64,000 bases of DNA. Origin: Planotetraspora kaengkrachanensis (lineage in GTDB: Bacteria; Actinomycetota; Actinomycetes; Streptosporangiales; Streptosporangiaceae). Location: contig NZ_BONV01000004.1 of assembly GCF_016862895.1 (NCBI RefSeq), positions 299,056 through 363,055 of the forward strand. The letters run 5' to 3'. The notes beneath the pieces were generated by a model. It saw nothing but the letters and a program-made list of their open reading frames with translations. It had not been told where the DNA came from and searched no databases. Below are positions 1 to 8,638 of this stretch, in pieces. The position numbers and the translations under genes are program-made. Within the stretch, counting starts at the first letter, position 1, and the number at the start of each line of letters is the position of its first letter.

Positions 1-328
1 GCTTGAGCACCCGCTCCTGGGCGATCGTGACGTTGCGCAGGACGGTGAGGTGCGCGAAGAGGTTGAACTGCTGGAACACCATGCCGAGTTGCCGACGAGC
101 GGCGTCGATGTTCACATCCGGGTGGGTGAGCTCGACCCCGTCGACGAACACCTGGCCGGAGGTGGGCTGCTCCAGCAGGTTGACGCAGCGCAGCAGCGTC
201 GACTTACCCGAGCCCGACGGTCCGATGACGCAGACGACCTGGCCGCTCTCGACGCTGAAGTCGATGCCCTTGAGCACCTCGAGCCTGCCGAAGGACTTGT
301 GCAGCTTCCTGATCTCTACGGTGCTCAT
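1..328 (-). CDS. Polar amino-acid ABC transporter ATP-binding protein (C-terminus cut by window edge)
   Basis: The reverse strand from the ATG at 328 reads MSTVEIRKLHKSFG and then the Walker A GPSGSGKST at about residues 35-43, followed by a Q-loop region (GMVFQQFNLF). This is the N-terminal ~109 residues of a GlnQ/HisP-type ATPase of about 240 residues; Walker B and signature lie outside the window. Its start overlaps the permease stop by 4 bp (ATGA), so it is the last gene of a leftward operon: binding protein, permease, ATPase. It would energise import of a polar amino acid (substrate not readable from sequence) at the cytoplasmic face of the membrane. Confidence 0.93.
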   Translation of the reverse strand, partial: MSTVEIRKLHKSFGRLEVLKGIDFSVESGQVVCVIGPSGSGKSTLLRCVNLLEQPTSGQVFVDGVELTHPDVNIDAARRQLGMVFQQFNLFAHLTVLRNVTIAQERVLK

Positions 329-1149
329 CGGTGCCCTCCCTGGCGGGCCTCCAGGCGGCGGGCCACATACCCCAGCGGAATGGTGATCAACAGGTAGGTC
401 AGGCCGGTGACCAGCAGCGGTGTCGGATTGGCGAAGGTCGAGGACTGGTCGTTGCCGAACTTGGCCAGCTCGACCTGTGTCGCCGTCACACCGAGGATCA
501 GTACCAGCGAAGAGTCCTTCAGGAGGGCGACGAGCTGGTTGGTGAGCGGCGGCACGACGATCCGGATGGCCTGCGGGATGATGATCGACACCATCGCGCG
601 TCCGTGCGGCATGCCCAGCGAGCGCGCCGCCTCCATCTGCCCCTTGGGCACCGCCTGGATGCCGGCCCGGAAGTTCTCCGCCATGTAGGCCGCGGAGACC
701 ATGCCGAGCCCCAGCGCCGCTTGACCGTACACGCCACCGGGCAGTTCGAAGCCGGGGAAGGCGAGCGGCACACTGATGATCATCAGGAAGACGACCAGGA
801 TCGGCAGGCCCCGGAAGACCTCGATGTAGAAGGCGGAAAGCCATCGGTACGGCGCCACCCGGGACAACCGCATCAGGGCCAGGACCAGGCCGAAGGCGAA
901 GCCGAGGACGAAGCCCGACAGGGTGTAGATCACGGTGTTCCGCAGAGCCACCGTGAACAGCTCGGGCAGGCCCTCCTTAGCGACATCGAGGTTAAGGAAC
1001 GACTGCCGGATGGCCGACCAGTCGGCCAGCGCAGCGAGCAGGACGGCGACCGCGATCAGCACGGCGTACTGCATGCCCCGGCTGGCTCGCTGTCGCTGCC
1101 GGAGGGTGAGCCGCCTCCCGGAGGAGGCGGGCGTCTGTTGGTCGGCCAT
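325..1149 (-). CDS. Amino-acid ABC transporter permease (HisM/GlnP type)
   Basis: 274 residues. A cytoplasmic basic N-terminus precedes a first membrane helix (about residues 28-45), then a periplasmic stretch and further helices with the His/Glu/Gln permease core. The EAA-loop region reads EAARSLGMPHGRAM, the contact site for the ATPase. A GTG at 1152 lies directly before the ATG chosen here, and either could be used. It is 2-5 bp from the binding-protein gene and overlaps the ATPase start, so the three are transcribed together. Family assignment is firm; substrate is inferred only as an amino acid. Confidence 0.93.
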   Translation of the reverse strand: MADQQTPASSGRRLTLRQRQRASRGMQYAVLIAVAVLLAALADWSAIRQSFLNLDVAKEGLPELFTVALRNTVIYTLSGFVLGFAFGLVLALMRLSRVAPYRWLSAFYIEVFRGLPILVVFLMIISVPLAFPGFELPGGVYGQAALGLGMVSAAYMAENFRAGIQAVPKGQMEAARSLGMPHGRAMVSIIIPQAIRIVVPPLTNQLVALLKDSSLVLILGVTATQVELAKFGNDQSSTFANPTPLLVTGLTYLLITIPLGYVARRLEARQGGHR

Positions 1150-1153
1150 CACG

Positions 1154-2011
1154 TCACGAAGTCGGGGTCGCGGACGGGGTGGCGCCGGGCTCGGTGCCGA
1201 ACCACTTCTTGTAGATGGCGTTGTAGGTGCCGTCGGCCTTGGCGGCCGTGATGGCGTCGTTGATGACCGTGGCCAGGGCGGTGTTGCCCTTCTTCATGCC
1301 GATGCCGTACTGCTCACCGGTGTCGAGGCTGGCCACCTGCGCGAACTTGGCGCCGATCTCCGGCTTCTTCAGCCACGTCTGCACGACGGGGAGGTCCTGG
1401 ACGATCACGTCGGCCTGACCGGTCTGCAGGGCGAGGAGTTCCTTGGGCGAGTCGGCGTACTCGACCGGGTTGAAGCCCTGCTTCTTGACGTAGTCGAGAC
1501 CCGTCGTGGACGCCTGGGCGCCCAGCTTGAGGTTCTTGGCCTTGACGTCGGCGAGCGAGGTGATCCCGCTGTCCTTCTTCGCCATCAGCGACTGGGTCGC
1601 GTCGAAGTACGGCACGGAGAAGAGGATGTTCTGCTTGCGCTCGTCGGTGATCGTCATGCCGGCGGCGGCGACGTCGCACTTGCCGGAGTTCATGGCCGCG
1701 CCGCTCTTGATGGCGGCGAAGTCGATGTCGACGATGTCCTGCGTCACGCCGAGCTTCTTGGCCGCCAGGTTGACGATGTCCACGTCGAAGCCGACGACGT
1801 CACTGCCCTGGTTGAACTCGAAGGGCTCGTAGGGGATGTTGGTGCAGGTTGTGATCTTGCCTGCGTTGACGAGCTTGACTCCCCCCGCTGCCGGGGCGGC
1901 GGTGGACGTGCCGTCCGAGTCACTGCTGCCGCAGGCCGAAGCGGCCAGCGTGATCGCCAGTGCCGTCGTGCCGATCGCGGCCGCTCGGGGGATGGTGGAC
2001 CAGAGAGCCAC
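1154..2011 (-). CDS. Amino-acid ABC transporter substrate-binding lipoprotein
   Basis: 285 residues. The GTG at 2011 is chosen because a strong GAGGAGG (2017-2023) sits 5 nt upstream and because it yields a clean lipoprotein signal ending LAASAC (lipobox Cys at about residue 27). The mature part is an SBP_bac_3 fold: NIPYEPFEF, FDVDIVNLAAKKLG and the KCDVAAAGMTITDERK segment are typical of glutamate/glutamine/cystine-type binding proteins. It would be anchored outside the membrane and deliver ligand to the downstream permease. A longer frame to 2068 exists but would bury the signal peptide. Confidence 0.93.
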   Translation of the reverse strand: MALWSTIPRAAAIGTTALAITLAASACGSSDSDGTSTAAPAAGGVKLVNAGKITTCTNIPYEPFEFNQGSDVVGFDVDIVNLAAKKLGVTQDIVDIDFAAIKSGAAMNSGKCDVAAAGMTITDERKQNILFSVPYFDATQSLMAKKDSGITSLADVKAKNLKLGAQASTTGLDYVKKQGFNPVEYADSPKELLALQTGQADVIVQDLPVVQTWLKKPEIGAKFAQVASLDTGEQYGIGMKKGNTALATVINDAITAAKADGTYNAIYKKWFGTEPGATPSATPTS

Positions 2012-2425
2012 GCAGGCCTCCTCATTGTGGAACAAACCGAACTTCCTGCATGCGCAGTTTAGGGGCACATTGCACCGGCCCGTCTTCGGGCTGAACTTTA
2101 GGGTCGAATCCCCATATAGAACAACAGACCCACAGAAAACGACAGTTGTTTAGAGACCGTCGCGTTACAAGACCGAGCATGCGCCGGAGAGATCCGTGAT
2201 GGCGGCGACCGCTGTTCCGCCGCCGCCGATGAGCGAGCCTAGCGTCGATCATGCCTCCGACCTGTGGTCCGGGCATCCCGGCGCTTCTCGCCCTTTCCGT
2301 ACGCGCCCGCGTCGTCGTGCGCCGGAAATGCGGGCTCGCCGACTCTCTTCTCGCCGGACCGCAACCGGGGAGCGGCCATCGGGATAGAGGACGGTGTCAG
2401 CACCTTGGACAGGGAGGACGCACCC
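2012..2425. other. Divergent intergenic region between ABC operon and sigma-factor operon
   Basis: About 410 bp without a convincing gene. On the reverse strand it carries the leader of the binding-protein gene, including a small GCCCG-tctt-CGGGC hairpin near 2078-2091 and an A/T-richer patch around 2110-2150 that could hold the promoter. No clear -35/-10 pair for the rightward sigma operon could be fixed by eye. Confidence 0.5.
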
Positions 2426-2467
2426 ATGAAGGAACACACCGGCCCATGGCTACGGCGAGAGTGGTGA
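2426..2467 (+). CDS. Possible 13-residue leader peptide overlapping the sigma-factor start
   Basis: Short ORF MKEHTGPWLRREW with the best ribosome-binding site of the region (GGGAGG, 2411-2416, spaced about 9 nt). Its TGA (2465-2467) overlaps the tandem GTG codons at 2461 and 2464 of the sigma gene in another frame, the geometry of translational coupling. It contains two Trp codons. Whether it is translated is unknown; it may simply mean that the sigma gene starts by re-initiation at GTG. Confidence 0.35.
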   Translation: MKEHTGPWLRREW

Positions 2468-3030
2468 GTCCGCCCGCGGAGAAGCTCGACGATTCGGGAA
2501 TCGTCGCGGCCTCCCTGGCGGATCCCGAGGCGTTCGGCGAGTTGTTCCGACGCCACGCCTCACGACTCCACGCCTACATCAAGCGGCGCCTCGGGCCTTC
2601 CCTCGCAGATGACGTCGTGGCCGAGACGTTCGCCACCGCGTTCCGGCAACGAGGCAGATTCGACGGGCGAGCGGAGTTCGCGGCGTGGCTGTGGGGCATC
2701 GCGAGCAACGTGATCGCCCGGCACCATCGGCAGGAGACCCGCATGTACCGGGCGTTCGCCCGGACGGGCGTCGACCCCGCCGAGGAGGGCGTCGCCGAAC
2801 TCGCCGGCGACCGCGTCGACGCCCAGGCATGCGGTCCTCAGCTGGCGAAGGCACTCGCCTCACTGAGCGCTCAGGACCGCAGCGCCGTGTTGTTGCTCGC
2901 CTGGGGCGAGCTGTCTTACGCCGAGATAGCGGCGACGTTGAATCTGCCGCTCGGCACCGTCAAAGCCAAGATCCACCGGGCTCGGACCAAGCTCCGTAAG
3001 GCCCTCCCCGAGGAGAAGAACGATGGATGA
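2446..3030 (+). CDS. ECF-type RNA polymerase sigma factor
   Basis: About 194 residues. Region 2 is seen as FGELFRRHASRLHAYIKRRL followed by DVVAETFATAFRQRGRFDG and FAAWLWGIASNVIARHHR; region 4 as LSAQDRSAVLLLAWGELSYA, then EIAATLNLPLGTVKAKIHRA, a helix-turn-helix for the -35 element. Start is uncertain: ATG 2446 gives MATARVV, while GTG 2461/2464 would be coupled to the leader ORF. Its stop overlaps the next gene by 8 bp, so the two are co-translated, as is usual for ECF factors with their membrane regulators. Confidence 0.93.
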   Translation: MATARVVSPPAEKLDDSGIVAASLADPEAFGELFRRHASRLHAYIKRRLGPSLADDVVAETFATAFRQRGRFDGRAEFAAWLWGIASNVIARHHRQETRMYRAFARTGVDPAEEGVAELAGDRVDAQACGPQLAKALASLSAQDRSAVLLLAWGELSYAEIAATLNLPLGTVKAKIHRARTKLRKALPEEKNDG

Positions 3031-4228
3031 GATCGACGAGCTGCGGCGGATGCGGACGGCGCTGGCCCGAGAGGAGAGCCCGGACCGGCTCGCCCTGCGC
3101 ACCGACTGGCGGCGGTCCGGCGTGGCGCCACGCCCCCGCCGCGGCTTCAAGGTTCCGGTCGTGAGCATGATCTCGGCGGCCGCTCTGGTCGCCGGGGCCG
3201 TCGTCGTCATCTCCGTGAACTCCTCTCCGGCGCCGGACGGGAGCCGGCCGGTCCGTCCGGAGAAGAGCAGGGGCCCTCTCGAGCCGGGCAACGCGCTGCT
3301 GGTCGCCGCCACGAACGTGGAGAAGGGGGCGACGGGAAAGTACTGGCACACCACCCGCATCACCGGGGAGATCTACGCGGTCGGCAAGACCGCGGCGGAC
3401 CACTACAAGCTCGAATCGAGGATGCAGTACGACGAGTGGACCGACTCGAGCGGCAAGCAGTGCATCAACCCCGACGACCTGCCCGCCCGCCCGTGGACCG
3501 CACTCGACGAACAGAAGTGGGAGAAGGCGGGAGCTCCCACCACGGTGGAGTTCCCCATCCCGGAAGGGACCGGCGTTCTGTTCCTGAAACCCACGAGAAC
3601 GGGAGGACCCTGCCGCGTGGTCGGTGAGCGGCGATTCCTCGGTATGACGGTGAAGCAACTGGCCGCGTTGCCCACCCGGCCCGAGCAATTGGAGAAGGCC
3701 CTGCTGAACATCAAGGGCAACTGGGAGGCGGTCAGCTCGAAGCCCGGAGAGCGGCCGATCCGGGCACTGAAGGGGGACAAGCGGGTCCGGGCGCTGAGCG
3801 ATGCGGCCGGCACCCTGCTGGGCGTCGCGCCCGCCCCTCCTGAGGTGCGGGCGGCGGCGTTCCGCATGCTCGCCACCCTCCCAGGCGTCAAGGCCGAGGG
3901 TGAGACGACCGACCCCCTGGGCCGCCGCGGAACGGTGATCTCTCTGCCGGTCGAGACGACCGTTCCTCTCGGCCTCTACACCGCGCCCAAGCAACTCGGC
4001 ACCTACCGGCGGCAGTGGATCATCGACCCGGGCAAGGGGACGCTGCTGGCTGTACGGGATCTCGTGGCGACGCCGCCGCACGGCTCACGGGAGCTCCCCC
4101 CGGGAGACGACGGAAAGCCTCGCCGCCTGACCGTCGACACACAGCCTGACCGGTTCCACAAGCCTGGCGAAGTGGCCGACTACGAGGTGTACGCGAAGGC
4201 GGAGTGGAGCGACGCGGCGCCGAACTGA
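3023..4228 (+). CDS. CU044_5270-family membrane-anchored protein, probable sigma-factor partner
   Basis: 401 residues. The N-terminal ~45 residues are charged and cytoplasmic (MDEIDELRRMRTAL), followed by one membrane helix around residues 48-66 and a large extracytoplasmic domain rich in W, K and P. The layout resembles an anti-sigma factor with a sensor domain, and the family is regularly found next to ECF sigma factors in actinobacteria. The gene overlaps the sigma gene by 8 bp. No zinc-binding anti-sigma motif (HxxxCxxC) is visible, so direct sigma binding is an inference from context. Confidence 0.8.
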   Translation: MDEIDELRRMRTALAREESPDRLALRTDWRRSGVAPRPRRGFKVPVVSMISAAALVAGAVVVISVNSSPAPDGSRPVRPEKSRGPLEPGNALLVAATNVEKGATGKYWHTTRITGEIYAVGKTAADHYKLESRMQYDEWTDSSGKQCINPDDLPARPWTALDEQKWEKAGAPTTVEFPIPEGTGVLFLKPTRTGGPCRVVGERRFLGMTVKQLAALPTRPEQLEKALLNIKGNWEAVSSKPGERPIRALKGDKRVRALSDAAGTLLGVAPAPPEVRAAAFRMLATLPGVKAEGETTDPLGRRGTVISLPVETTVPLGLYTAPKQLGTYRRQWIIDPGKGTLLAVRDLVATPPHGSRELPPGDDGKPRRLTVDTQPDRFHKPGEVADYEVYAKAEWSDAAPN

Positions 4229-4291
4229 ACGCGTGCCCCCTGAGCATCACTGACCGCGTGCTCTTGAGCGTTCACCGTGGCGTGAGATCGC

Positions 4292-4704
4292 TCAGTTGAG
4301 GATGTCGACGACGGGGATGTCGGGATGGCGCGCCCGGAGGACCTCGGGGCGCGCGTCAGGACGGGCCAGCCGCGCAGGTCATAGAAGGCGGCCGCATGAG
4401 CCAGAGACAGGTCGCTGACGGCGGTGCCCTTCAGCAGCCGGTAGCTGACCAGGAGCGCCTGCTGGGAGGTGAGCGCCGACTCCTCCCCTCCCAGGGTGAA
4501 GTCCGCCCCGAGTATCTGTGTGATCAGCCGGCGTTCCTCGTCGGTTCCGGCCCGGGAGAAGGCCTCCGCCACGCAGACGGAGGGGATCAGCAGGGAGGCC
4601 GACATCTCCTTGATCTCCCCGCGTCGCATGAAGGCCGCCGGTTCCTGGCGCGCCCATGCCTCCAGGGCGCTGGTGTCCATGATCAGTCCGGAGACGGCGT
4701 TCAC
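4292..4704 (-). pseudogene. VapC-like PIN-domain toxin, frameshifted near its C-terminus
   Basis: Starts GTG 4704 with the PIN strand GLIMDTSALEAW (first catalytic Asp) and SVCVAEAFSRAGTDEE (conserved Glu). Frame is lost after GWPVLTR, just where the last active-site Asp should be; the other frame continues DARPEVLRARHPDIPVVDIL and stops at 4292, a normal PIN ending. In the open frame the protein would instead run to 4180 with an unrelated tail that overlaps the 3' end of the previous gene. Either one base was lost (inactive RNase toxin) or there is a sequencing error. GTGA overlap with the small upstream ORF suggests a toxin-antitoxin arrangement. Confidence 0.75.
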
Positions 4705-4808
4705 CGGGCGTCGCCCTCCGCGCCGCGGTCACGTGCCGCCTTCCCCGCGGCGAGGGCGGCACGGAAGCCGGCGCCGTTGTCGTGGATCCGGCGGTAATCG
4801 CCCTTCAT
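4701..4808 (-). CDS. Small ORF (35 aa) coupled to the PIN gene; candidate antitoxin remnant
   Basis: MKGDYRRIHDN... ending GAEGDAR, with its TGA overlapping the GTG start of the PIN gene. It begins 18 nt after the TetR stop codon in the same frame and has no clear ribosome-binding site. VapB-type antitoxins are usually 65-90 residues, so this would be a truncated one or an unrelated peptide. Kept because of the precise stop/start overlap. Confidence 0.3.
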   Translation of the reverse strand: MKGDYRRIHDNGAGFRAALAAGKAARDRGAEGDAR

Positions 4809-4826
4809 GCCGTCGCGGCGGGACGG

Positions 4827-5459
4827 CTAGAGCCTGCCCGCCTCGGCGAGGGCGAGGACGTCGGTCGCCGCGCGGAGTGCCTGGGCGTCGATCTCGTCCG
4901 CTTCCGGGGTCGCCCCGCCGAGCAGAGCCCTCTCGAAGAGACCCTCACGGAGCAGCGCCCCGAACCGGCGTGCGGCGTGAACGGGATCGTTGACCCTTCC
5001 ACGCAGATCGGCCGGCCAGCGTGCGACATAGCGCGCCACCAGTTCGATGTCGTGCCCGACCACCTTCTGCCGGTAGCGCTGCCCCAGCTCCGGAAACCGT
5101 TGCGACTCCCTGATGACCACGCGATAGAGCCCCAGCTGTTCGTCCGACAGCACGCGTCGCAGGTATTCCGCTCCGGCCTCGGTCAGCCCGGTCAGGGGCG
5201 GCGCATCGAACCAGGACGGATCCGTCGTGTCCGTGTCCAGGGTGCACGCGGACTGGATCACCGCGACGAACAGGTCGTCCTTGTCGTCGAAATGCCGGTA
5301 GAGGGTCTTGATGGAGACGCCCGCGCTCGCCGCGATCCGGTTGACCGAGCTTCCCGCGTACCCCTCGTCGAGGAAGGCGCGCAACGCGGCGTCGACGAGC
5401 GCGTCGCGCTTGCGCTCCATCAGCCTCGCCTTCGGATCATCCGCAGCCCACGTCCGCAC
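4827..5459 (-). CDS. TetR/AcrR-family transcriptional regulator
   Basis: 210 residues. N-terminal TetR helix-turn-helix: RDALVDAALRAFLDEGYAG followed by VNRIAASAGVSIKTLYRHFD at about residues 20-60; the remainder is a helical ligand domain of the TetR_C type. It is divergent from the NmrA-like gene at 5553, and a perfect palindrome (5512-5535) lies in the shared promoter, so it probably represses that gene and itself. Effector unknown. Confidence 0.92.
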   Translation of the reverse strand: MRTWAADDPKARLMERKRDALVDAALRAFLDEGYAGSSVNRIAASAGVSIKTLYRHFDDKDDLFVAVIQSACTLDTDTTDPSWFDAPPLTGLTEAGAEYLRRVLSDEQLGLYRVVIRESQRFPELGQRYRQKVVGHDIELVARYVARWPADLRGRVNDPVHAARRFGALLREGLFERALLGGATPEADEIDAQALRAATDVLALAEAGRL

Positions 5460-5511
5460 ATGCCCTCCCCTCGTCTTGACAGAAGCATACGACAGCGAAC
5501 ACTATCGTTTG

Positions 5512-5535
5512 ATTCGACAGTGATCGCTGTCGAAT
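5512..5535. promoter_or_regulatory. Palindromic operator in TetR/NmrA divergent promoter
   Basis: Perfect inverted repeat ATTCGACAG-N6-CTGTCGAAT, 18-41 bp before the NmrA-like start and about 55 bp before the TetR start. Size and symmetry fit a TetR dimer site. A half-site GACAG recurs at 5491-5495. Confidence 0.75.
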
Positions 5536-5552
5536 GACGAAGGGGGGCAACG

Positions 5553-6470
5553 ATGCAGGACAACGAGGGTGCACGTGTGCTGGTGCTCGGCGCGAGCGGA
5601 AGGACCGGAGGGATGATCGCGGCCGCGCTTGAGGCGTTCCCGACCGGGGTCGCCGTGGTTCGCGCCTCACGCGACCACGAGACGGTCGAACGCTGGCGAG
5701 CGGAGGGACGCGCGGCGGTGCACCTCGACCTCGACGACGCTCGAACCTTCCCCACGGCACTCGAGGGCATCGACCGGCTGTTCCTCATGGCCGGCTACAC
5801 GGTGGCGATGACGCACCAGGCCAAGACGATCGTGGACGCCGCCGTCGACGCCGGCGTCGGGTTCATCGTCCATCTGGGCATCTTCGGGAACGGACGCTCC
5901 ACCGATCCGCATTTCGCGTGGCACGAGCTGGTCGAGCGGTACATCGAGGGAAGCGGGATCCCCTGGACCCACCTGCACCCGCACATGTTCATGGAGAATC
6001 TGCTGACAAGCCTGAGGCTCCGCGATGGACGCCTGCCCTGGCCCATGGGCGACAAGCCGACAGGATGGATCGCCGTCGACGACATGGCGGCCGTCGCGGC
6101 GAAGGTCCTCGCCGAGGGGCCGGAGATCCACGCGGGCAAGGGGTACTGGATGTCGACCGACCTCCTCAACGGAGTCCAGGCGGCGGACATCCTCCGGCAG
6201 GCCCTCGATCACCCCGTCACGGCCCAGGTGATGACTCCGGACGACCTGCTGCGCAGGGGCTCGGACGCCGCGCCGTCCTTCATGGAGGTGACGTATGCGG
6301 CCAGCGTCATGGAGTGGTTGCGGCAGACGTACGACGGCCGGATGGACTACGCCGCGGTGACCACCTCGACGGTTGAGGAGCTTCTCGGCCGGCCACCGTT
6401 GCACCTCGCGGACTGGGCGACCCGCAACCGGCAGGCTCTCCTCAACGGGTCTGATCATCAGCCGGTGTGA
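5553..6470 (+). CDS. NmrA-like NAD(P)-binding oxidoreductase (atypical SDR)
   Basis: 305 residues. Rossmann start VLVLGASGRTGGMIAAAL (GxxGxxG, residues 8-25), then the DLDDARTFPTALEGIDRLFL segment typical of NmrA/HSCARG proteins, and FIVHLGIFGNG in place of a classical SDR Tyr-x3-Lys. Such proteins act either as NADPH sensors or as quinone-type reductases. ATG 5553 has GGGGGG upstream (5542-5547). Divergent from the TetR gene and probably its target; 3' end overlaps the convergent hydrolase by 29 bp. Confidence 0.88.
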   Translation: MQDNEGARVLVLGASGRTGGMIAAALEAFPTGVAVVRASRDHETVERWRAEGRAAVHLDLDDARTFPTALEGIDRLFLMAGYTVAMTHQAKTIVDAAVDAGVGFIVHLGIFGNGRSTDPHFAWHELVERYIEGSGIPWTHLHPHMFMENLLTSLRLRDGRLPWPMGDKPTGWIAVDDMAAVAAKVLAEGPEIHAGKGYWMSTDLLNGVQAADILRQALDHPVTAQVMTPDDLLRRGSDAAPSFMEVTYAASVMEWLRQTYDGRMDYAAVTTSTVEELLGRPPLHLADWATRNRQALLNGSDHQPV

Positions 6471-7653
6471 CCGATCGTTTCGGCTTGGGAACGGTGGTCC
6501 TCTCCCGGGATCTCACCCAGGCGGTGAAGGCCTCGATCGCATCGACGACCGCCTCGAAGCGGAAGGAGTGGTACAGGTCGAAGGCGTGGTGCCCGCCCTT
6601 CAGCTCGGCGTAGACAACGGGGGAGGCCGAGGTCTGGCGTAGCCGGTCGGCGAAGTGTCGGGCATCCGCCGCGGGCACCAGCGTGTCCTTGTCGCCGTGT
6701 GCCAGGAAGAAGGGCGGTGCGTCCGCGGTGATGTGGGCGAGCGGCGAGGACTCGGGCCCCTGGCCGAAATAGGTGCCGTACCAGCCGTTCAGGTAGATGG
6801 CGCCGGTCACGGAGGTGTCGGCGTTCTCGAAGCCCGGCTGGAAGGCGGGGTCGTTCTGGGTGAGCGCGGCCAGCCCCGCCATGTGCCCGCCCGCCGAACT
6901 GCCCGCGACGAACAGCGTCGTCGGATCGGCGCCGTACTCGTGGGCGTGCTCCCGTACCCAGGCGATGACCCTCTTGAGGTCGATCAGGTGGTCCGGATGC
7001 TGGAACTTGGGCCGTAGCCGGTAGTTGGCGCTGATGCACACCCAGCCCTGACTGGCGAGCCGGTAGAGCAGCGGCAGCGACTGGCTGTTCTTGTGGCCCC
7101 CGGAGTAGTGGCCGCCGTGCAGGTGGATCATGACGGGCGCGCCTTGCGGGCGCGAGCGGTGGTGGTAGAGGTCGAGCAGGTTGCGGCGGCCCGCGTCGCC
7201 GTAGGCGAGGTTGGCCACGCGCCGGACATCCGGGCGGCGCTTGAGGATGGGCAGGAACAGGATGCGGGCCAGCGGGGGCCGGCGCCGCAGCCCGCCGGCC
7301 AGGTCGGCGTCGAGGGTAGCGCGCCATCCTGCGCCCAGCCCTTCGTCCATGGCGCGCTTGATCCTGTCCCGCTCGCCCAGCGCGCGATAGGCGATGACCG
7401 CGAGCCCGGGCGTGGTCACGGCGGCCAGGGCGACGGTCGCCCAACCGCCCGCCGAGTCGATGTCACCTTCGGCGAACGCCAGCGCCGTCGGGAGCAGCAG
7501 CATCCAGAAGAAGGCCGCGAACGGCAGTTCGTTGGCGGCCAGGCCGAAGTAGTAGCTCGGGCGGCCGAGCGGGCGCGACCACGGCACCGGCCGTAGCGCG
7601 AACAACGTGCCGACCGCGACGAGCGCCACAGTGATCAGATAGCCGACGGGCAC
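6442..7653 (-). CDS. Membrane-anchored alpha/beta hydrolase (HSL/BD-FAE-like esterase)
   Basis: 403 residues. Two to three N-terminal membrane helices (about residues 5-20, 45-60, 70-90) precede a hydrolase domain with oxyanion motif HLHGGHY, nucleophile elbow AGSSAGGHMAG, acid in HGDKDTLVP and His in KGGHHAFDL, a complete Ser-Asp-His triad. The family hydrolyses small esters or lipids. The membrane anchor is unusual for HSL-type enzymes but recurs in actinobacteria. Convergent with the NmrA-like gene, which it overlaps by 29 bp. Confidence 0.88.
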   Translation of the reverse strand: MPVGYLITVALVAVGTLFALRPVPWSRPLGRPSYYFGLAANELPFAAFFWMLLLPTALAFAEGDIDSAGGWATVALAAVTTPGLAVIAYRALGERDRIKRAMDEGLGAGWRATLDADLAGGLRRRPPLARILFLPILKRRPDVRRVANLAYGDAGRRNLLDLYHHRSRPQGAPVMIHLHGGHYSGGHKNSQSLPLLYRLASQGWVCISANYRLRPKFQHPDHLIDLKRVIAWVREHAHEYGADPTTLFVAGSSAGGHMAGLAALTQNDPAFQPGFENADTSVTGAIYLNGWYGTYFGQGPESSPLAHITADAPPFFLAHGDKDTLVPAADARHFADRLRQTSASPVVYAELKGGHHAFDLYHSFRFEAVVDAIEAFTAWVRSRERTTVPKPKRSVTPADDQTR

Positions 7654-8096
7654 GGAACCTCCAAAGACGGCAGCTGTCTCTCCACTGCCTCCGCGCGCAC
7701 CCCCTCATCTGGGAGGTCTTGCGGGCCCCAGCCTTCCCGCCCCACAGGCATCACATCAACGACGGATCAGATAACGGTCTTTCACTCTGAGCTAATGAAT
7801 CCGAGCCGCACGCATGGAGATGCGAGAGGTCGAGATCTTTCTGACGCCGGCATTCCCGAGGGAACGGGCCTGCACTCCTTCCGCCACATTTGTGATTCAC
7901 AATGGCGCAAGTGTGGGTGGCGAGGACGGCGTCAGGCCATGCCACTCCCACGATCACGCTGAATACCTGCGTGGGGGAGTGGCCTGAGCCTCACGAGCAG
8001 CCCCGGCGCATCGTCGACGACGCTCCGGGGCCGTGTGCCCGGCATGTGCCCTGACACGGCCACTCGTCGATGAAACGCCTGATCAGCGCCCTTGCT
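7654..8096. other. 443-bp intergenic region with two hairpins
   Basis: No convincing gene. It holds the promoter of the hydrolase on its left. At 7934-7985 there is a long interrupted hairpin (AGGCC...ACTCCCACG pairing with CGTGGG-GG-AGTGGCCT), and at about 8004-8035 a stem GCCCCGG/CCGGGGC around CGTCGACG. These could terminate transcription from yajQ, which ends at 8097 on the reverse strand. Confidence 0.55.
7934..7985. terminator. Bulged stem-loop downstream of yajQ
   Basis: AGGCC-atgcc-ACTCCC-CACG pairs with CGTG-GGGGAGT-GGCCT around an 18-20 nt loop; no T-run follows on either strand. Could be a terminator or a processed RNA end; assignment is structural only. Confidence 0.4.
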
Positions 8097-8585
8097 TCAG
8101 CGGTAGTTCGTGAACTGCAGGGCGATGTCGAGGTCCTTGCCCTTCAGCAGGGCGATGACCTCCTGGAGGTCGTCCTTCTTCTTGCTGCTGACGCGGAGCT
8201 CGTCGCCCTGGATCTGCGCCTTGATGCCCTTGGGCCCCTCGTCGCGGATGAGCTTTGAGATCTTCTTCGCGTTGTCCTGGTCGATGCCCTCCTTGAGGGC
8301 GACCGCCAGCCGGTACTCCTTGCCGGACAGCCTCGGTTCGTCCGCGTCCAGGACCTTGAGGGAAAGGCCTCGCTTGACGATCTTCTCCTTGAACACGTCG
8401 AGGACCGCGTTGGCGCGCTCCTCGCTGTTCGCCTTGATCTCGATGCTCTCGCCCGACCAGGAGATGTCGGCCCCGGTGCCCTTGAAGTCGAATCGGTGCC
8501 CGACCTCCTTGGCCGTCTGATTCAGGGCGTTGTCGACCTCCTGCCGGTCGATCTTGCTGACCACGTCGAAACTGCTGTCGGCCAT
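8097..8585 (-). CDS. yajQ: YajQ-family nucleotide-binding protein
   Basis: 162 residues, the normal length. Start at ATG 8585 gives [20 protein letters not shown], the conserved YajQ N-terminus, then HRFDFKG and the second RNP-like half ([34 protein letters not shown]). Proteins of this family bind nucleotides, in some bacteria cyclic di-GMP; the precise ligand here is unknown. A purine-rich AGGAGAGG lies 12 nt upstream. Monocistronic. Confidence 0.95.
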   Translation of the reverse strand: MADSSFDVVSKIDRQEVDNALNQTAKEVGHRFDFKGTGADISWSGESIEIKANSEERANAVLDVFKEKIVKRGLSLKVLDADEPRLSGKEYRLAVALKEGIDQDNAKKISKLIRDEGPKGIKAQIQGDELRVSSKKKDDLQEVIALLKGKDLDIALQFTNYR

Positions 8586-8638
8586 CGGTGTCCGTGTCCT
8601 CTCCTCGTTGCCCTCTGAGATTAGTGGCCCAGGCATGA

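Noticed and set aside
7751..7957. 68-aa reverse ORF in the hydrolase-yajQ gap
   Set aside because: No ribosome-binding site or recognisable motif, overlaps the hairpin region.
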